A DNA stretch of 64,000 nt, from the NCBI GenBank assembly GCA_030710605.1, contig CP092882.1:14816062-14880061 (forward strand), read 5' to 3'. A model generated the notes under the pieces. The model was not told where the DNA came from and did not search any database. It saw nothing but the letters and a program-made list of their open reading frames with translations. The position numbers and the translations under genes were made by a program. Positions 21,838-31,149 of the stretch are shown here, piece after piece; the stretch's first letter is position 1, and every line of letters starts with the position of its first letter. The stretch comes from Cordylochernes scorpioides (Eukaryota; Arthropoda; Arachnida; Pseudoscorpiones; Chernetidae).

Positions 21838-22340
21838 CTGATTGTTATATGATGTTTTAGAAGGTGTAAAATGAAAGGATTTAAAAGCACGAATGTTTCT
21901 TTTATACATAATACAAACTTCTACTGTTCTTACTGCGATGAAAAAATATATTGGGAGGGCTCTTGGCTCATAAGTGGTGAACCCTCCTAGCAGTTTCGCC
22001 AATTTAATCTACCAGACCGCTTCTCAGAGCTCTAATACTGTATTGAACGATTCTGTTTATATACGCAGCACTGAAGGGTGGAATCTCAGAAATGGTTTTC
22101 AAGAAAACTATGGACATAAGTTTATAGGACAGTAGAATTACATTAAAATATTTGCATCGAGGAATGCTCTTCCACAAACAATAAAGACAAGGCCAGTTAG
22201 GCATAAATTAATACAAAGCAATAACGCGCACATCTCAGTAAGGACAGTAGAAGTTTGTATTAAGTATAAAAGAAACATTCGTGCTTTTAAATCCTTTTAT
22301 TTTATATGTATAGATGGCGCGTTATCGCTTTGTGTTAATT
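21838..22340. mobile_element. T2 foldback MITE, near full length
   Basis: Outer arms AAATGAAAGGATTTAAAAGC at left and its complement near 22285-22305. It carries the shared core once (GGCTCATAAGTGGTGAACC, GTTTCGCCAATTTAATCTAC), the CACTGAAGGGTGGAATCTCA segment, and ends ATAGATGGCGCGTTATC. No coding capacity. The superfamily is unknown. Confidence 0.7.
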
Positions 22341-22494
22341 TAGAAGGTGTAATAAGAGGATTACCTAACAAAAGCTTTTTTATATGAATTGCTATCGTCT
22401 TCTATACCAAAATTAGCACCTTTCCCTTTATATATGGATTGATTCAAATCTCCTGGATATTAATCAAATAACAGGTTTCTGGTGATAAGATTCT

Positions 22495-22690
22495 TTATTA
22501 AACCTAATCTCGAGCTTTCGGACATCTCTGCCCTTCTACAGGAGTACATAGAAACATGAACGGATTAAATAATTTTGTTCATCATCACAGTACAAAATGT
22601 AAATTCTGTGTTGAAAAATGTGTCACATCATTTTTAACAAATTCAGACAAAAGCCAAAACTGTATATCATAGTTTCAGGTTATGGCCTTC
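22495..22690 (-). repeat. Penelope-like tail with hairpin-CGAAAGC motif
   Basis: On the minus strand: CCTGTAGAAGGGCAGAGATG, TCCGAAAGCTCGAG, then AATAAAGAATC. GGGC/GTCC forms a short stem before CGAAAGC. It resembles a decayed hammerhead (CTGTAGA in place of CTGANGA). Confidence 0.45.
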
Positions 22691-22854
22691 CTTAATACAG
22701 GGGCGGCTTTAAATTCATACAATCCTGCGAGAGGAGTTATTAATAGGTCGAATTTGCCAAAAAAGATTTTCCTGTATCTACATAAACCCCCCCCCTTGTT
22801 ATTATTAAGTTTTGTACGCAAACAACGACGGCAGCAAAAGACTTGTAAAAATTA

Positions 22855-23110
22855 CACACATTCAGCTTTATTAAGACCACCTGTCTTATACAGATTCACC
22901 ACAGGAAGGAAACATAGATGGAGTTCCTATACTCCAGGCAACACAGAACCCAACAACAGCCTACAGGTCCGACACATGTCCTGTGGCCACACCGTGCATA
23001 CGTCAAGGTTAGCGTATCACTGAAAAGACGAGTGTGGAATCAGCCGCGTTCTAGCCTTCGCTTTCCTCATCCAAATGGACAACGACATTCGGCGAATCCA
23101 TTAATCTAAC
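22855..23110 (-). mobile_element. Retroposon with AAGAC hairpin tail, copy 1
   Basis: Minus-strand text runs from ATTCGCCGAATGTCG through GTATGCACGGTGTGGCCACA to the tail TATAAGAC-AGGTG-GTCTTAATAA. The same element is at 31150-31440 (plus) and partially at 23270-23400 and 41220-41320. No intact ORF; the ORFs on both strands are shadows of the repeat. Confidence 0.65.
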
Positions 23111-23199
23111 AATAACAACAAACCTAACAATAACAATGGGCATCGCGAAGATAATTATTTCAATTATGAAGCTTAATTTATAAATGACGTGTTAAAATT

Positions 23200-23530
23200 G
23201 GAAATAGATATGAAACAAATAGAAGAGCGTATCGAAGAAGATAGAAGAGGAGATATAGAAGAGCGAGAAATAGCGTATCACTGAAAAGACGAGTGTGGAA
23301 TCAGCCGCACTCTAGTCTTCGCTTTCCTCATCCAAATGGACCACGACACACACATACACATTCGGCGAATCCATTAATCTAACAATGAGACAATAAACGT
23401 AAAATTAATCAATGAGCGTCGCGAAGCCAATTCTTTCAATTACGAGGCTCAATTTATAAATGAGGTATTACAATTGTAAGCAGATAGATATGAAACAAAT
23501 AGAAGAGACAAACGATACAACGGTGTTGTC
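23200..23530 (-). repeat. Partial duplicate of the AAGAC-tail retroposon
   Basis: Repeats GAGTGTGGAATCAGCCGC, CTTCGCTTTCCTCATCCAAA and ATTCGGCGAATCCATTAATC seen at 23025-23105, plus a duplicated AATAGAAGAG segment. A tandem, diverged partial copy. Confidence 0.5.
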
Positions 23531-23689
23531 AGTTATATATATAGTCCTCTAATTTATAAAATGCTCCTTGACATCTCTGATATCTGATTGGATGTTTTCC
23601 AGACGTAACCTTGCTGGCAGCTTGGCTAGAATGTTTTGGCAGCTGAAATATTATCATAGGCCTTTTGTTGTTTTACTTACCCATATGTA

Positions 23690-23985
23690 AGATTTTATAT
23701 CCATTTATGTATGTTCCATATGTAAATACCCGTTTTCCTCTTTTCGCTCTCCACTACTTCCATCCATATTTCCAATTTTTTTTTTCTTCCAAATCCATAT
23801 TCTTATTTTCAATAGGATCATTCAAATAATAATCGGTATATATTTATCATGTGTATATAATCTTTCTCCATTTTTACCCCTTTGTATATTTCCCACTTTC
23901 ATAGGTTTCTCCGTCTTGTAACCCCAAGGAGAATCCTCTGTAAGACCTGTGTGTCTTAATAAAGGTTTTTGTGTGTGTGTGAGAT
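23690..23985 (+). mobile_element. LINE 3' tail, AAGAC hairpin type
   Basis: Pyrimidine-rich 3' UTR ending GTAACCCCAAGGAGAATCC, GTAAGAC-CTGTGT-GTCTTAATAAAGG, then (GT)n. Nearly identical to 41525-41770. The stem AAGAC/GTCTT is the same as in the 31-kb retroposons although the rest of the sequence differs. Confidence 0.65.
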
Positions 23986-24039
23986 ATTATATCCATTTGA
24001 GGAAGGGAAATATAGCTACATCAACTAATTATTTATATA

Positions 24040-24145
24040 ATTCCAGACGTTTCAGTAAATCTCTGTCATTGTCCTCAGGGAAATCACTAAAGACAAGTCA
24101 CTGAAACATCAGGAATTAAATAAATCATTGGTTGATATAGCTATA
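24040..24145. repeat. Small inverted Penelope-like tail
   Basis: Contains CAGACGTTTCAGTAAATC and GTCACTGAAACATCAGG facing each other. On the minus strand CTGAGGA precedes CTGAAACGTC, a hammerhead-like order with a weak stem II. Confidence 0.4.
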
Positions 24146-24274
24146 CTAGTTATGCTCAAAACTGGGCAACTCTGTGCTTCACTTCCATCAATAATTGACA
24201 ATATGACCCAGAATAAGTATATTGCTACGGCGTTTTATGGTTTCCACAAGTCCATATCTCAGAAGAAGGCCAAG

Positions 24275-24482
24275 TGACACTCACTCCTCACTTTCTTACT
24301 GCTACTCTTTTTGTGTTGTTTTTCTTGCTTCCCTCTTTCTCTTTCTTGTTTTTTTTTTCATTTTCTTCTGTCTATATCGTTATTTCCTTTGTCTCACTGC
24401 TTTGTTCTTATGCATACCTCTGGTGAATCCTGTATAGGGTCAGTGAACCTGAATAAAGGCTTTTGTTGTTGTTGTTGTTGTA
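24275..24482 (+). mobile_element. LINE 3' tail with (TTG)n
   Basis: Second copy of the 17390-17538 family: TGGTGAATCCTGTATAGGGT, hairpin GGTCAGTGAACC, AATAAAGGC and six TTG units. Confidence 0.7.
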
Positions 24483-25474
24483 TTATTTAAGTTATTTTAT
24501 TATTCAACGAAAATATTAGAAACAGATTTTAAATTTTACATTTGCTAAATCATCATTTAGTTACCTAGCTTGCTTGCTTGATATTCTCTAGCTGTAGATA
24601 GTTTGGTTAATAATTGTCGACTAGTCGTCGTGACGTCATCAATAAATACTCTTTCACATCTTCAGATATACAAAGACTTGATTTCTACGCTACAATATAT
24701 AAAACGTATTGTTACTTATTCTCTTAAAGCGAGAGAGAGAGAGATTGAAACTGATTTATTACAATATCCATATAAGATTATATAAGGTTAAATACAGAAT
24801 TAATATATATATAAATAAATAAGATTATATAATGATAAATATATGGATAAATAGATATAAATTGATAAAAGTAATTGATAAATATACATATATATATATA
24901 AATATATATATAAAGTCTTCATTGTTGATGCCCACCGCGGGAAAGACTCCGCCAACGATGGACTGCGAGAGTTCACCGAGTGGGCAGGTCGATGAGAGAG
25001 AGAAATTATAAGGATATATTTGACTTAATTTAATCTTAATTAGAACGATAGCTTGTTCACAATGAACCGATGTTGAAATGTATTTAATAAGTAGTAATAT
25101 TAATGGGGATAAGACTATAAATATTTGTGTTAAAGGATTTATAAAAACATTTTCAATACAAAAAACTATAAATAGCTTTTTTATTGTGAAAAACAAGCGA
25201 AATTTTATCGAAGTCTTTTTTTCTACTGACTTTAACAAAGATATATGCTTTTTTATGAATAGTTCAAATTCCCTCTCTTCCTCAAGTCCTGTTAACTGCC
25301 TCAGTATAGCGGGAAGATGACCCTGGAAAGGACAGTATGTCTGGAGTCTTGTATATACTCCTGGTACCCTAGACATAAAGGCTGTCCTACTAAGCCATGA
25401 TAAATGTTAGCAGACAAAGTCCAACCTCTCTGTGACTCATATGTTCCCATCAACAGAAAACATATCTAATTACT
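24483..25474. other. AT-rich stretch without recognised features
   Basis: Includes a (GA)n run near 24730 and TA repeats near 24880. The 183-aa minus-strand ORF (24825-25376) is mostly low-complexity Ile/Tyr/Phe at its C-terminal end. Its N-terminal half (SRVPGVYTRLQTYCPFQGHL, EEREFELFIKK) is less repetitive and overlaps a plus-strand ORF, but no family is recognised. Confidence 0.35.
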
Positions 25475-25640
25475 AAAGAAAAATAAAACGGAGATTGAAT
25501 AGGAGTATCTTGTGTGAATTTTTATTAGCAAGCTTTCGGACGTCCTTCTACTGGCTTTACGAAGTAGAAGGACGTCCGAAAGCTTGCTAATAAAAATTCG
25601 CACAAGATACTCCTATTCAATCTCCGTTTTATTTTTCTTT
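25475..25640. repeat. Near-perfect hairpin with 78-bp arms
   Basis: Arms 25475-25552 and 25563-25640 are complementary with one visible mismatch; the loop is 10 nt. Inside each arm lies AAGCTTTCGGACGTCC or its complement, so the CGAAAGC tail motif faces itself. Likely two head-to-head copies of a Penelope-like end. Confidence 0.8.
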
Positions 25641-25717
25641 TTTAACTCGAAGAGTTTATTTTAGTCCTTATCTAATTACTCTGTATGAATTCTACTCCTC
25701 TAGATTTTTCTCCAGAC

Positions 25718-25732
25718 CCACAACTACCGTAT
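25718..25732. repeat. Target-site duplication, left of U6
   Basis: CCACAACTACCGTAT; the identical 15 bp recur at 25833-25847 on the other side of the U6 sequence. Confidence 0.9.
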
Positions 25733-25835
25733 GTACACGCTTGTTCGGCGGTACATATACTAAGATTGGAACGATACAGAGAAGATTAGCATGGCCCCTG
25801 CGCAAGGATGACACGCAAAATCGTAAAGCGTTCCA
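25733..25835 (+). ncRNA. U6: U6 snRNA sequence, probable retropseudogene
   Basis: Nearly the whole U6 RNA is present: a 5' stem-loop closed by GTAC/GTAC, ACATATACTAAGATTGGAAC, the ACAGAGA box (GATACAGAGAAGATTAGC), the catalytic AGC region, the ISL region (CGCAAGGATGACACGC) and GCGTTCCA. It then stops without the usual oligo-T. A 15-bp duplication flanks it exactly, with CCA shared between the RNA 3' end and the target. No TATA or PSE-like promoter is visible upstream. It interrupts LINE sequence (compare 54900-54960). I infer RNA-mediated insertion by LINE machinery, so a pseudogene, although the core is well preserved. Confidence 0.9.
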
Positions 25836-25900
25836 CAACTACCGTATCAAAGCTAGAGAAGAATGGAGACATGGTATAAGGAGTTAAACATTATCACTAT
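25836..25900 (+). pseudogene. LINE C-terminal fragment interrupted by U6
   Basis: GCTAGAGAAGAATGGAGACA and ATAAGGAG match GCTAGAGAAGAGTGGAGATA at 54941 and following, reading AREEW-R-G. This is the C-terminal end of the same LINE family and gives the empty-site comparison for the U6 insertion. Confidence 0.65.
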
Positions 25901-26167
25901 CACTGACTATAGACTTGACTTCATTGTCCGCTACAATGTCCTCTTTGGCACAGTCTTCCTTGTTAATCCACATGGTCACACGCCTGGAGACAATTTGTAA
26001 CAGATGTCACCAAAACTGTCCGTTCTTCCTCACACTGGGATACCGTCTGTTCCCTTCACATATGGGCCATCCCCCCACAGCTGGAGTCCATCCATCTTTC
26101 TCCAACTTCACCCTAGAATCTCGGTTAGCTTGTCATACAGAAATTATAGGATTATCCATTTGAAAAT

Positions 26168-26733
26168 ATCAAAATTCGAAACTATTATAGACGCGTATGA
26201 TTCTTTTTGAAAAATTGTTATGTACTCTTCTACCTAATATTCAATAATCTTAGATAGTGTAGTTTATATTAAAAGAGATTGTATGCTACTGAAAAGTTAA
26301 ATTACAGAATTATCATATGAACTAAAAACATGAATATCTCACGCTATATATTGATTACATCACAACAACAACCAAGTCCTTGGTCAAAACCATATAAACA
26401 CACTATATATTACAAAAATAAACAATTTATACTGCCCTTACTGTAATGGAAAAATTAATGGGAGGGCCTGGCTCATCAATGGTAAACCCTCCCAGCGGTT
26501 TCGCCAGTTTAATCTACCATTCCGCTGTTATATTGCATTTTTCGAAATTTTTTTAATAGCGATACTGATGCTAGACTCTTGGAATGGGTATTTTAGATTA
26601 AATATGGACATAAGCTTTGAGGTCAGTATAGAATTACATATAATTATAAATATATAATATTTTAAAAAGAATCATACGCTTCTATAATAGTTTCGAATTT
26701 TGATAACAGATGGCGCGCTAATGCATCATAATT
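26168..26733. mobile_element. T1 foldback MITE, interrupted
   Basis: Left arm 26168-26215 (AAACTATTATAGACGCGTAT), right arm ending AACAGATGGCGCGCTAATGC at about 26730. About 195 bp of other sequence (26216-26410) splits the left arm from the core at 26425-26520. Ordinary T1 copies are about 250-350 bp. Confidence 0.65.
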
Positions 26734-26940
26734 TTACAATATTGCCACGTGGAAAATTAGGGAAGACAAAAACTTCAGGAGGAGACAACAATTTATTTCA
26801 GGCAAGGACAAACTATGAATTGTAAACAAAAGATAAGCCACGAGGGAAATTTACAGAGAGTCGCATGATATAAATATAAAAATGACCACTCTGTTAATAA
26901 AAAATAATAAAATTAATTAATACTTTGTTACAATATGTAA
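26734..26940. repeat. 200-bp repeat, copy 1, joined to T1
   Basis: ATTGCCACGTGGAAAATTAG, GGAGACAACAATTTATTTCA and CCACTCTGTTAATAAAAA recur at 37070-37270, again directly after a T1 element. Read on the minus strand it has a CCTGAAATAAATTG end like a retroelement tail. About 90% identical between copies. Confidence 0.65.
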
Positions 26941-27224
26941 ATAGGATATCAGAATTGATAGTATTCCAAATAGATCATTTTAGAAGAAAATGTGACAAAC
27001 ATCGTGATTGACATTTGTGTTGGCACATTCCAAAATGCTATTTACCATATTCCACGCGAGCTTGTTTACGATAAAGATCTTAATATATTCAAATTATGAT
27101 CGATTTGACCCATGGGGGAAAAAGTTAATGACTTCAATAGAATATATTAACCTATATTTATATTGTTCTAAAATATCTCTATTTCTGATTTATTGCGTAT
27201 ACCTCACCTTGGTAGGTCGATAAG

Positions 27225-27295
27225 ATACACTGCCTTGAAGAGGGTCAACATACCCGAAACGTGTACTTGGTTAATATATTTTTTAAAATCTTGAT
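27225..27295 (+). repeat. Hammerhead-like relic
   Basis: TACACTGCCTTGAAGAGGGT, CAACATACCCGAAACGTGTA: GGGT/ACCC stem then CGAAAC, with TACAC/GTGTA available as stem I. The CTGANGA box is damaged (CTTGAAGA). Confidence 0.4.
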
Positions 27296-27309
27296 TTATC
27301 AGAAAAAAA

Positions 27310-27450
27310 ACTTTTTTAAAATTTAGTTCACACTTGGTTATCTCATGTGTCTTCAATAAAGGTCACTGTAATATGTTTCAGAGTTATTGTCTGAATTCCG
27401 ATATACATACTGAAAAGTACAACTTCCTTAAGTTTTGTCTATGAGTGTGT
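27310..27450 (+). mobile_element. Tc1/mariner-like MITE fragment
   Basis: Carries TTCACACTTGGTTATCTC, TCTTCAATAAAGGTCACTGT and CTTAAGTTTTGTCTATGAGT of the family described at 1504-1700. The left TIR is lost. Confidence 0.6.
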
Positions 27451-27488
27451 ATGCCACCTTCACCATGAAAATGAAGGTTAAAATTATC

Positions 27489-27543
27489 CCGCTTCAGACT
27501 GACGAGGGCCATTAGCCCGAAATCATGGTCACCAGTCAGGCGT
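27489..27543 (+). ncRNA. Hammerhead ribozyme, type I, weakened stem I
   Basis: Core CTGACGA (27499-27505), perfect stem II GGGC/GCCC with loop CATTA, GAAA, stem III ATC/GGT and GTC. Expected cleavage is after 27530. Stem I has mismatches next to the core but CGCTT/AGGCG can pair further out. Same family as 51563-51617, where stem I is intact. Confidence 0.6.
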
Positions 27544-27684
27544 TCTATATTTGCCAAAGCTGATATTTGTGTTTGTAACACTGACCCGAGTCCGATAGTT
27601 TGCAGATAAAATTCAGTAGATGACGCTTAGCTTTAGCGTCTATTTTGACGGGAGAAGTGCTATTTATTTTTATATATGGATCTA

Positions 27685-27915
27685 TATTTCTAAGAAGGAA
27701 TAAAAGAGAGCTAATGAAACTTACGCTATATTGAAGCGATAAAAGCTTGGAAGCTTTCAGATAATAACCTCCTTCAACAGGCTGTATTACGAGAATACCT
27801 TGTATATGTATTACAGCCTGTTAAAGAACGTTATTGTCCGTAAGCTCTCCAAGCTTATATCGCTTTAATATAGCGTAAGTTTCATTAGCTCTTTTTTATT
27901 CCTTCTTAGAAATGA
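27685..27915. repeat. Inverted repeat with tail motifs, upstream of Tigger
   Basis: AGCTAATGAAACTTACGCTA and TAGCGTAAGTTTCATTAGCT face each other around inner arms with GAAGCTTTCAGATAATAACC. CCTGTTGAAGG...CTGAAAGC on the minus strand again has the tail-motif order. Confidence 0.6.
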
Positions 27916-28419
27916 TCTCCTGCTATTTCACCTATTGTAATTTGGATCTACAGTGGTACCTCGACATACGAGCGCCCCAACATACGAGTTTTTCGAGATA
28001 CGAGCCGACGAGCAAGTGATTTTTTGCTTTGAGTTACGAGCGAAATTCGAGATACGAGTTCGGTTCAGAGTTCGGTTCAAGTTCGGTTCGGTAGTGTTGA
28101 AGATATTAATCTGTGATTTTAAATGTTTCTTTTTGACCAGTACTTTTGTTTTGTTTTTGCTTTTCCTAAAATGTTTCTTTCTTCTTCTTCATTATTATTT
28201 GTTCTATATGCAAAGCTTTGTTTTTTGAGACTTGAATAAACAAATTCAAGTTTATTATATTTTTGTGTGCTTTTAAAGTTAAAACACAACAGGTAGTAAC
28301 ACGCAGTCGCGCCATCACGATCAGTTAGCAGCGTGCTTCCGCTGTGATAAGTTGTGTTTTGTGTTCGCGTTTTGTGTTGCGTTTACATTTACAGTTTTAG
28401 TTCATTTATTTTTATAACC

Positions 28420-28680
28420 ATGGATCGGAAAGATGTTTGTAAAAAGTCAAGTGCTAAGAAAAAGATGATGAGTATTGAATTAAAACGTGAAATTATAGAA
28501 AAACATGAGCCAGGTGTTCGAGTTGTTGACTTGTCGAGGCAGTATGGCCGTAGTACGTCCATGATATGTTCTGTGCTTAAACGGAAGGAGTCGATAATGA
28601 ATGTAACGCCGGCTAAGGGCCTTACGATAATTTCCAAGCTGCGAACCTCCCTTCATGAAAATATGGAGAAACTGCTGATG
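28420..28680 (+). pseudogene. Tigger transposase N-terminus (CENP-B/Psq DNA-binding domain)
   Basis: Starts at ATG in the context ACCATGG. Residues 1-60 (MDRKDVCKKSSAKKKMMSIE, LKREIIEKHEPG, VVDLSRQYGRSTSMIC) form the helix-turn-helix Psq domain that binds the TIRs. It reads through to HENMEKLLMV, where the 216-bp insertion begins. Without the insertion, codon 87 joins in frame to the downstream block at 28894, since the duplication is 216 bp (72 codons). A stop codon inside the insert (28825-28827) ends translation. Confidence 0.85.
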
Positions 28681-28893
28681 GTGTTGTTGTTGTTGTTGTC
28701 GTGTCCAAAGAAGAATCTCAGATGTCTCCATGCATCTCCATCACAGCAGCAGCAATATCCACTATCTTGCTCTTCATTGGAAAATGGGTGCCGTTGCCAC
28801 GTTAGTCACCTTGGAAACGAACCATAATTTGGTCGAATATTCCAAGGGTCCAGGGGGGACCGCAGGGAGGTGTGGTCGGACTTCTCCCCCCCT
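28681..28893 (-). mobile_element. Retroposon inserted in the Tigger gene
   Basis: The host text ATGGTGT is duplicated on both sides (28678 and 28894). Read on the minus strand, the insert has GATATTGCTGCTGCTGTGAT, GGAGACATCTGAG and an (AAC)n tail, matching the 118-bp unit at 2250-2895. Its 5' part is GC-rich with a G run. A SINE-like or 5'-truncated LINE insert. Confidence 0.75.
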
Positions 28894-29604
28894 ATGGTGT
28901 GGTTGACAGAAAAGCAGCTCCAAGGAGATACCTTGACGCAGACCATCATTTGTCAGAAGGCAAGAGCGATCTACGGAGATTTGCTGAAGCAAACCCCGCA
29001 GACTTCCATCGACGAGGCATCGGAAGAGTCATTTAAAGCCAGCCGGGGCTGGTTTGAGAATTTTAAAAAGAGGAGCGGTATTCACTCCGTTGTCAGACAT
29101 GGTGAGGCAGCAAGTTTATATATGAAGGCAGCTAAGGATTACATAAAAACATTTTCCGATCTAATAAAAGCCCAAGGATACATCTCTCAGCAAGTCTTCA
29201 ATTGTGATGAGACAGGGCTGTTCTGGAAAAAGATGCCGAATAGAACATATATAACGGCAGAGGAGAAGATGATGCCAGGCCAAAAACCTATGAAGGACAG
29301 ATTGACTCTAGCACTGTGTGCCAATGCGAGTGGCGAGGAGGAGGTTATTTCTACAAGTGAGATAAAGGAGATCTTAGGAATGTGGGAGAGAGTTTCACAG
29401 TTCGTGGAAAAAAAAAAACACCCAGAAAAAGTTGCAACAGGTCGTGCATCTGATCTTTTTAATGACACTTGCCTAACTCATTTCCGGAACATTCTGAGAG
29501 GGAGAAAGAAACAAACCTCCTTGGACATGTTTTTTTCTAAACGGCCTACAGGTGAAAGCGAGAAAAATGTAGCGAAAAAGGCAAAGACCAGTGAGGATAT
29601 CTAA
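28894..29604 (+). pseudogene. Tigger transposase, second block, DDE core deleted
   Basis: Contains the second CENP-B-like HTH domain (KQLQGDTLTQTIICQKARAI, SRGWFENFKKRSGIHSV), then the start of the DDE domain with the first catalytic Asp in FNCDETGLFWKKMPNRTYI and KDRLTLALCANASGE. The text then jumps to EEVISTSEIKEILGMWERVS and the usual C-terminal FNDTCLTHFRNILRGRKKQ, TSLDMFFSKRP. Relative to TIGD1-like proteins of about 500-600 residues, roughly half is missing, including the second and third catalytic Asp. It stops at 29602-29604. Confidence 0.9.
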
Positions 29605-29859
29605 TTTATTTCTTTACATTCTCTTTTTGTTTTTGTGCAATAAATATTTGATATTTATAAATACGTTTTTATTATTTAAAACCACGTAACAAAAATAACT
29701 GGGGTGACATTTTGGAGGTTGGAACGGATTAATGGTAGTTCAATTGTTTTGTATGGGGAAATTTGCTTCGAGATACGAGTAATTCAAGATACGAGCAAGG
29801 TTGCGGAACGAATTAAACTCGTATGTCGAGGTACCACTGTATATATAATTCACATTTAT

Positions 29860-30040
29860 TCCGATAGATGACGTTAACTATCAACATAGCATTAAAGTCG
29901 TCGTCGTCGTTAGCTTTTATTCCTTCTTATAAATGATATCCTGCTATTTCACCTATTGTAATTTGGATCTATATATATTTCACATTTATTCCGATAGAAG
30001 GCGTTAACCATCATCATAACATTTAAGTCTACAATATATA
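29860..30040. repeat. Tandem tail copies with the Tigger empty site
   Basis: TTATTCCTTCTTATAAATGA, TATTTCACCTATTGTAATTT and GGATCTATATATATTTCACA match the DNA flanking Tigger on both sides. ATTTATTCCGATAGATGACG and its AAGGCG variant are the tail seen at 32510 and 43300. A (GTC)n run is at 29895. Confidence 0.7.
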
Positions 30041-30043
30041 GAA

Positions 30044-30448
30044 CTAGCCGAATGACCCGGGCAACGCCCGTGTTTTACCCGATTGAATGTTTTGATTCAA
30101 ATACTATTTGTTACATTTATAAATTGGCGCCTTAAATAAATGCATATATTAGTTAATAACTATAGCCTATGTGCTTTATCTGTCTATGTACTGTTGGCTT
30201 CCGTAGGCGTCTCTTACTGGGAAAAAGAAAGAGAGGATTCCATTTAGTTATTAACTAATATATGCATTTATTTAAGGAGCGACTCGCTCCAACACAATAG
30301 TTACAAAAACCAAAAAGCGAGTGGGGGGGGGGGGGGGCAAAGGTGGCGTGATCGTAGCCAACCAATAGGAGAGCGCCATTCCAAAAAAAAAAAAAAGCAA
30401 ACGGTGACAGAGATGAAGAACGCATGACGCTCGTAACTGTATATAGAA
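30044..30448 (-). mobile_element. Non-autonomous Helitron, copy with poly-G tract
   Basis: On the minus strand the 5' end TTCTATATACAGTTACGAGC is preceded by A, and the 3' end has GGGCGTTGCCCGGG, about 9 nt, CTAG, then T. It carries a long G run (about 30325-30342) and a neighbouring A run, both also present in the sister copy at 56448-56918. No Rep or helicase. Confidence 0.8.
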
Positions 30449-30724
30449 TATTGTGTATGATCCTAACCACGAGACCTGTATATATTGACACAGAAAGAAT
30501 GAGTCAAACATGGATGACGCACGGGGCACAAACCTCTCCAGGAAATACGGTAGTTATGAAACCTTGAAGAACAAGTTGTGGGAGAGAAATTCCCGTTAAG
30601 AAAGCTATGAAGAAATCTAACATTCCATTTATCTATCTCACTGGGAAATCCTAAAAGTTGATCTCTCTTTTTATAGCTCTTATACAAGGCTATTTCTCGA
30701 TAGAAAGTAATGAGCGCCATCTTT

Positions 30725-31105
30725 AGGTCGGAATTAAAACTCTTCTAACATTCGTTATATATATAAAAAAAGAGTATTTCGTGGTAAAAACATTCGTTAT
30801 AAAGAGCTCTTCGTGGTAAAAGACATCCGTTATAAAATGCTCTATGAAGTAAAGAAACATTTGTTATAAAAAGTTCTATGAAGTAAAAAACATTCGTTAT
30901 ATAAAAAAGAGTATTTCTTGGTAAAAAAAAGCATTCGTTATAAAGAGCTCTTCGTTGTAAAAAACATCCGTTATAAAGAGCTCTTCGTGGTAAAAGACAT
31001 CCGTTATAAAATGCTCTATAAAGTAAAGAAACATTTGTTATAAAAAGTTCTATGAAGTAAAAAACATTCGTTATATAGAAAAAAAGAGTATTTCTTGGTA
31101 AAACT
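30725..31105 (+). repeat. Short AT-rich tandem array, about 31-36 bp units
   Basis: Repeats of ACATTCGTTATAAAGAGCTC, TTCGTGGTAAAA and CTATGAAGTAAAGAAACATT in higher-order pairs. Related text resumes at 32560-32740 (AAGAGATTTTCG, TTCTTCGTGGTAAAAGACAT), so the array was probably longer or split. Confidence 0.75.
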
Positions 31106-31149
31106 CTTTAATACATCTATTATCATAGGTCTTATTTTCGGTTTATATA

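Larger units (their letters stand above)
27951..29839 (+). mobile_element. Tigger (pogo superfamily) DNA transposon, complete ends, deleted core
   Basis: Perfect terminal inverted repeats CAGTGGTACCTCGACATACG and complement, flanked by TA, 1889 bp. The 5' leader has further subterminal ATACGAG repeats. It encodes a TIGD1-like transposase in two blocks (28420-28680 and 28894-29604), with a 216-bp insert between them and the catalytic centre deleted. The empty site is visible at 29955-29985: the text TTTGGATCTATATAT occurs there without the element. Non-autonomous, but perhaps mobilisable because both ends are intact. Confidence 0.93.

Noticed and set aside
22682..23109. 113-aa ORF with a basic, cysteine-containing peptide
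   Set aside because: It lies antisense in the AAGAC-tail retroposon, which recurs at 31.2 kb.
24825..25376. 183-aa minus-strand ORF as a gene
   Set aside because: The C-terminal half is AT-rich low complexity, it starts without a clear context and overlaps an opposing ORF; no domain is visible.
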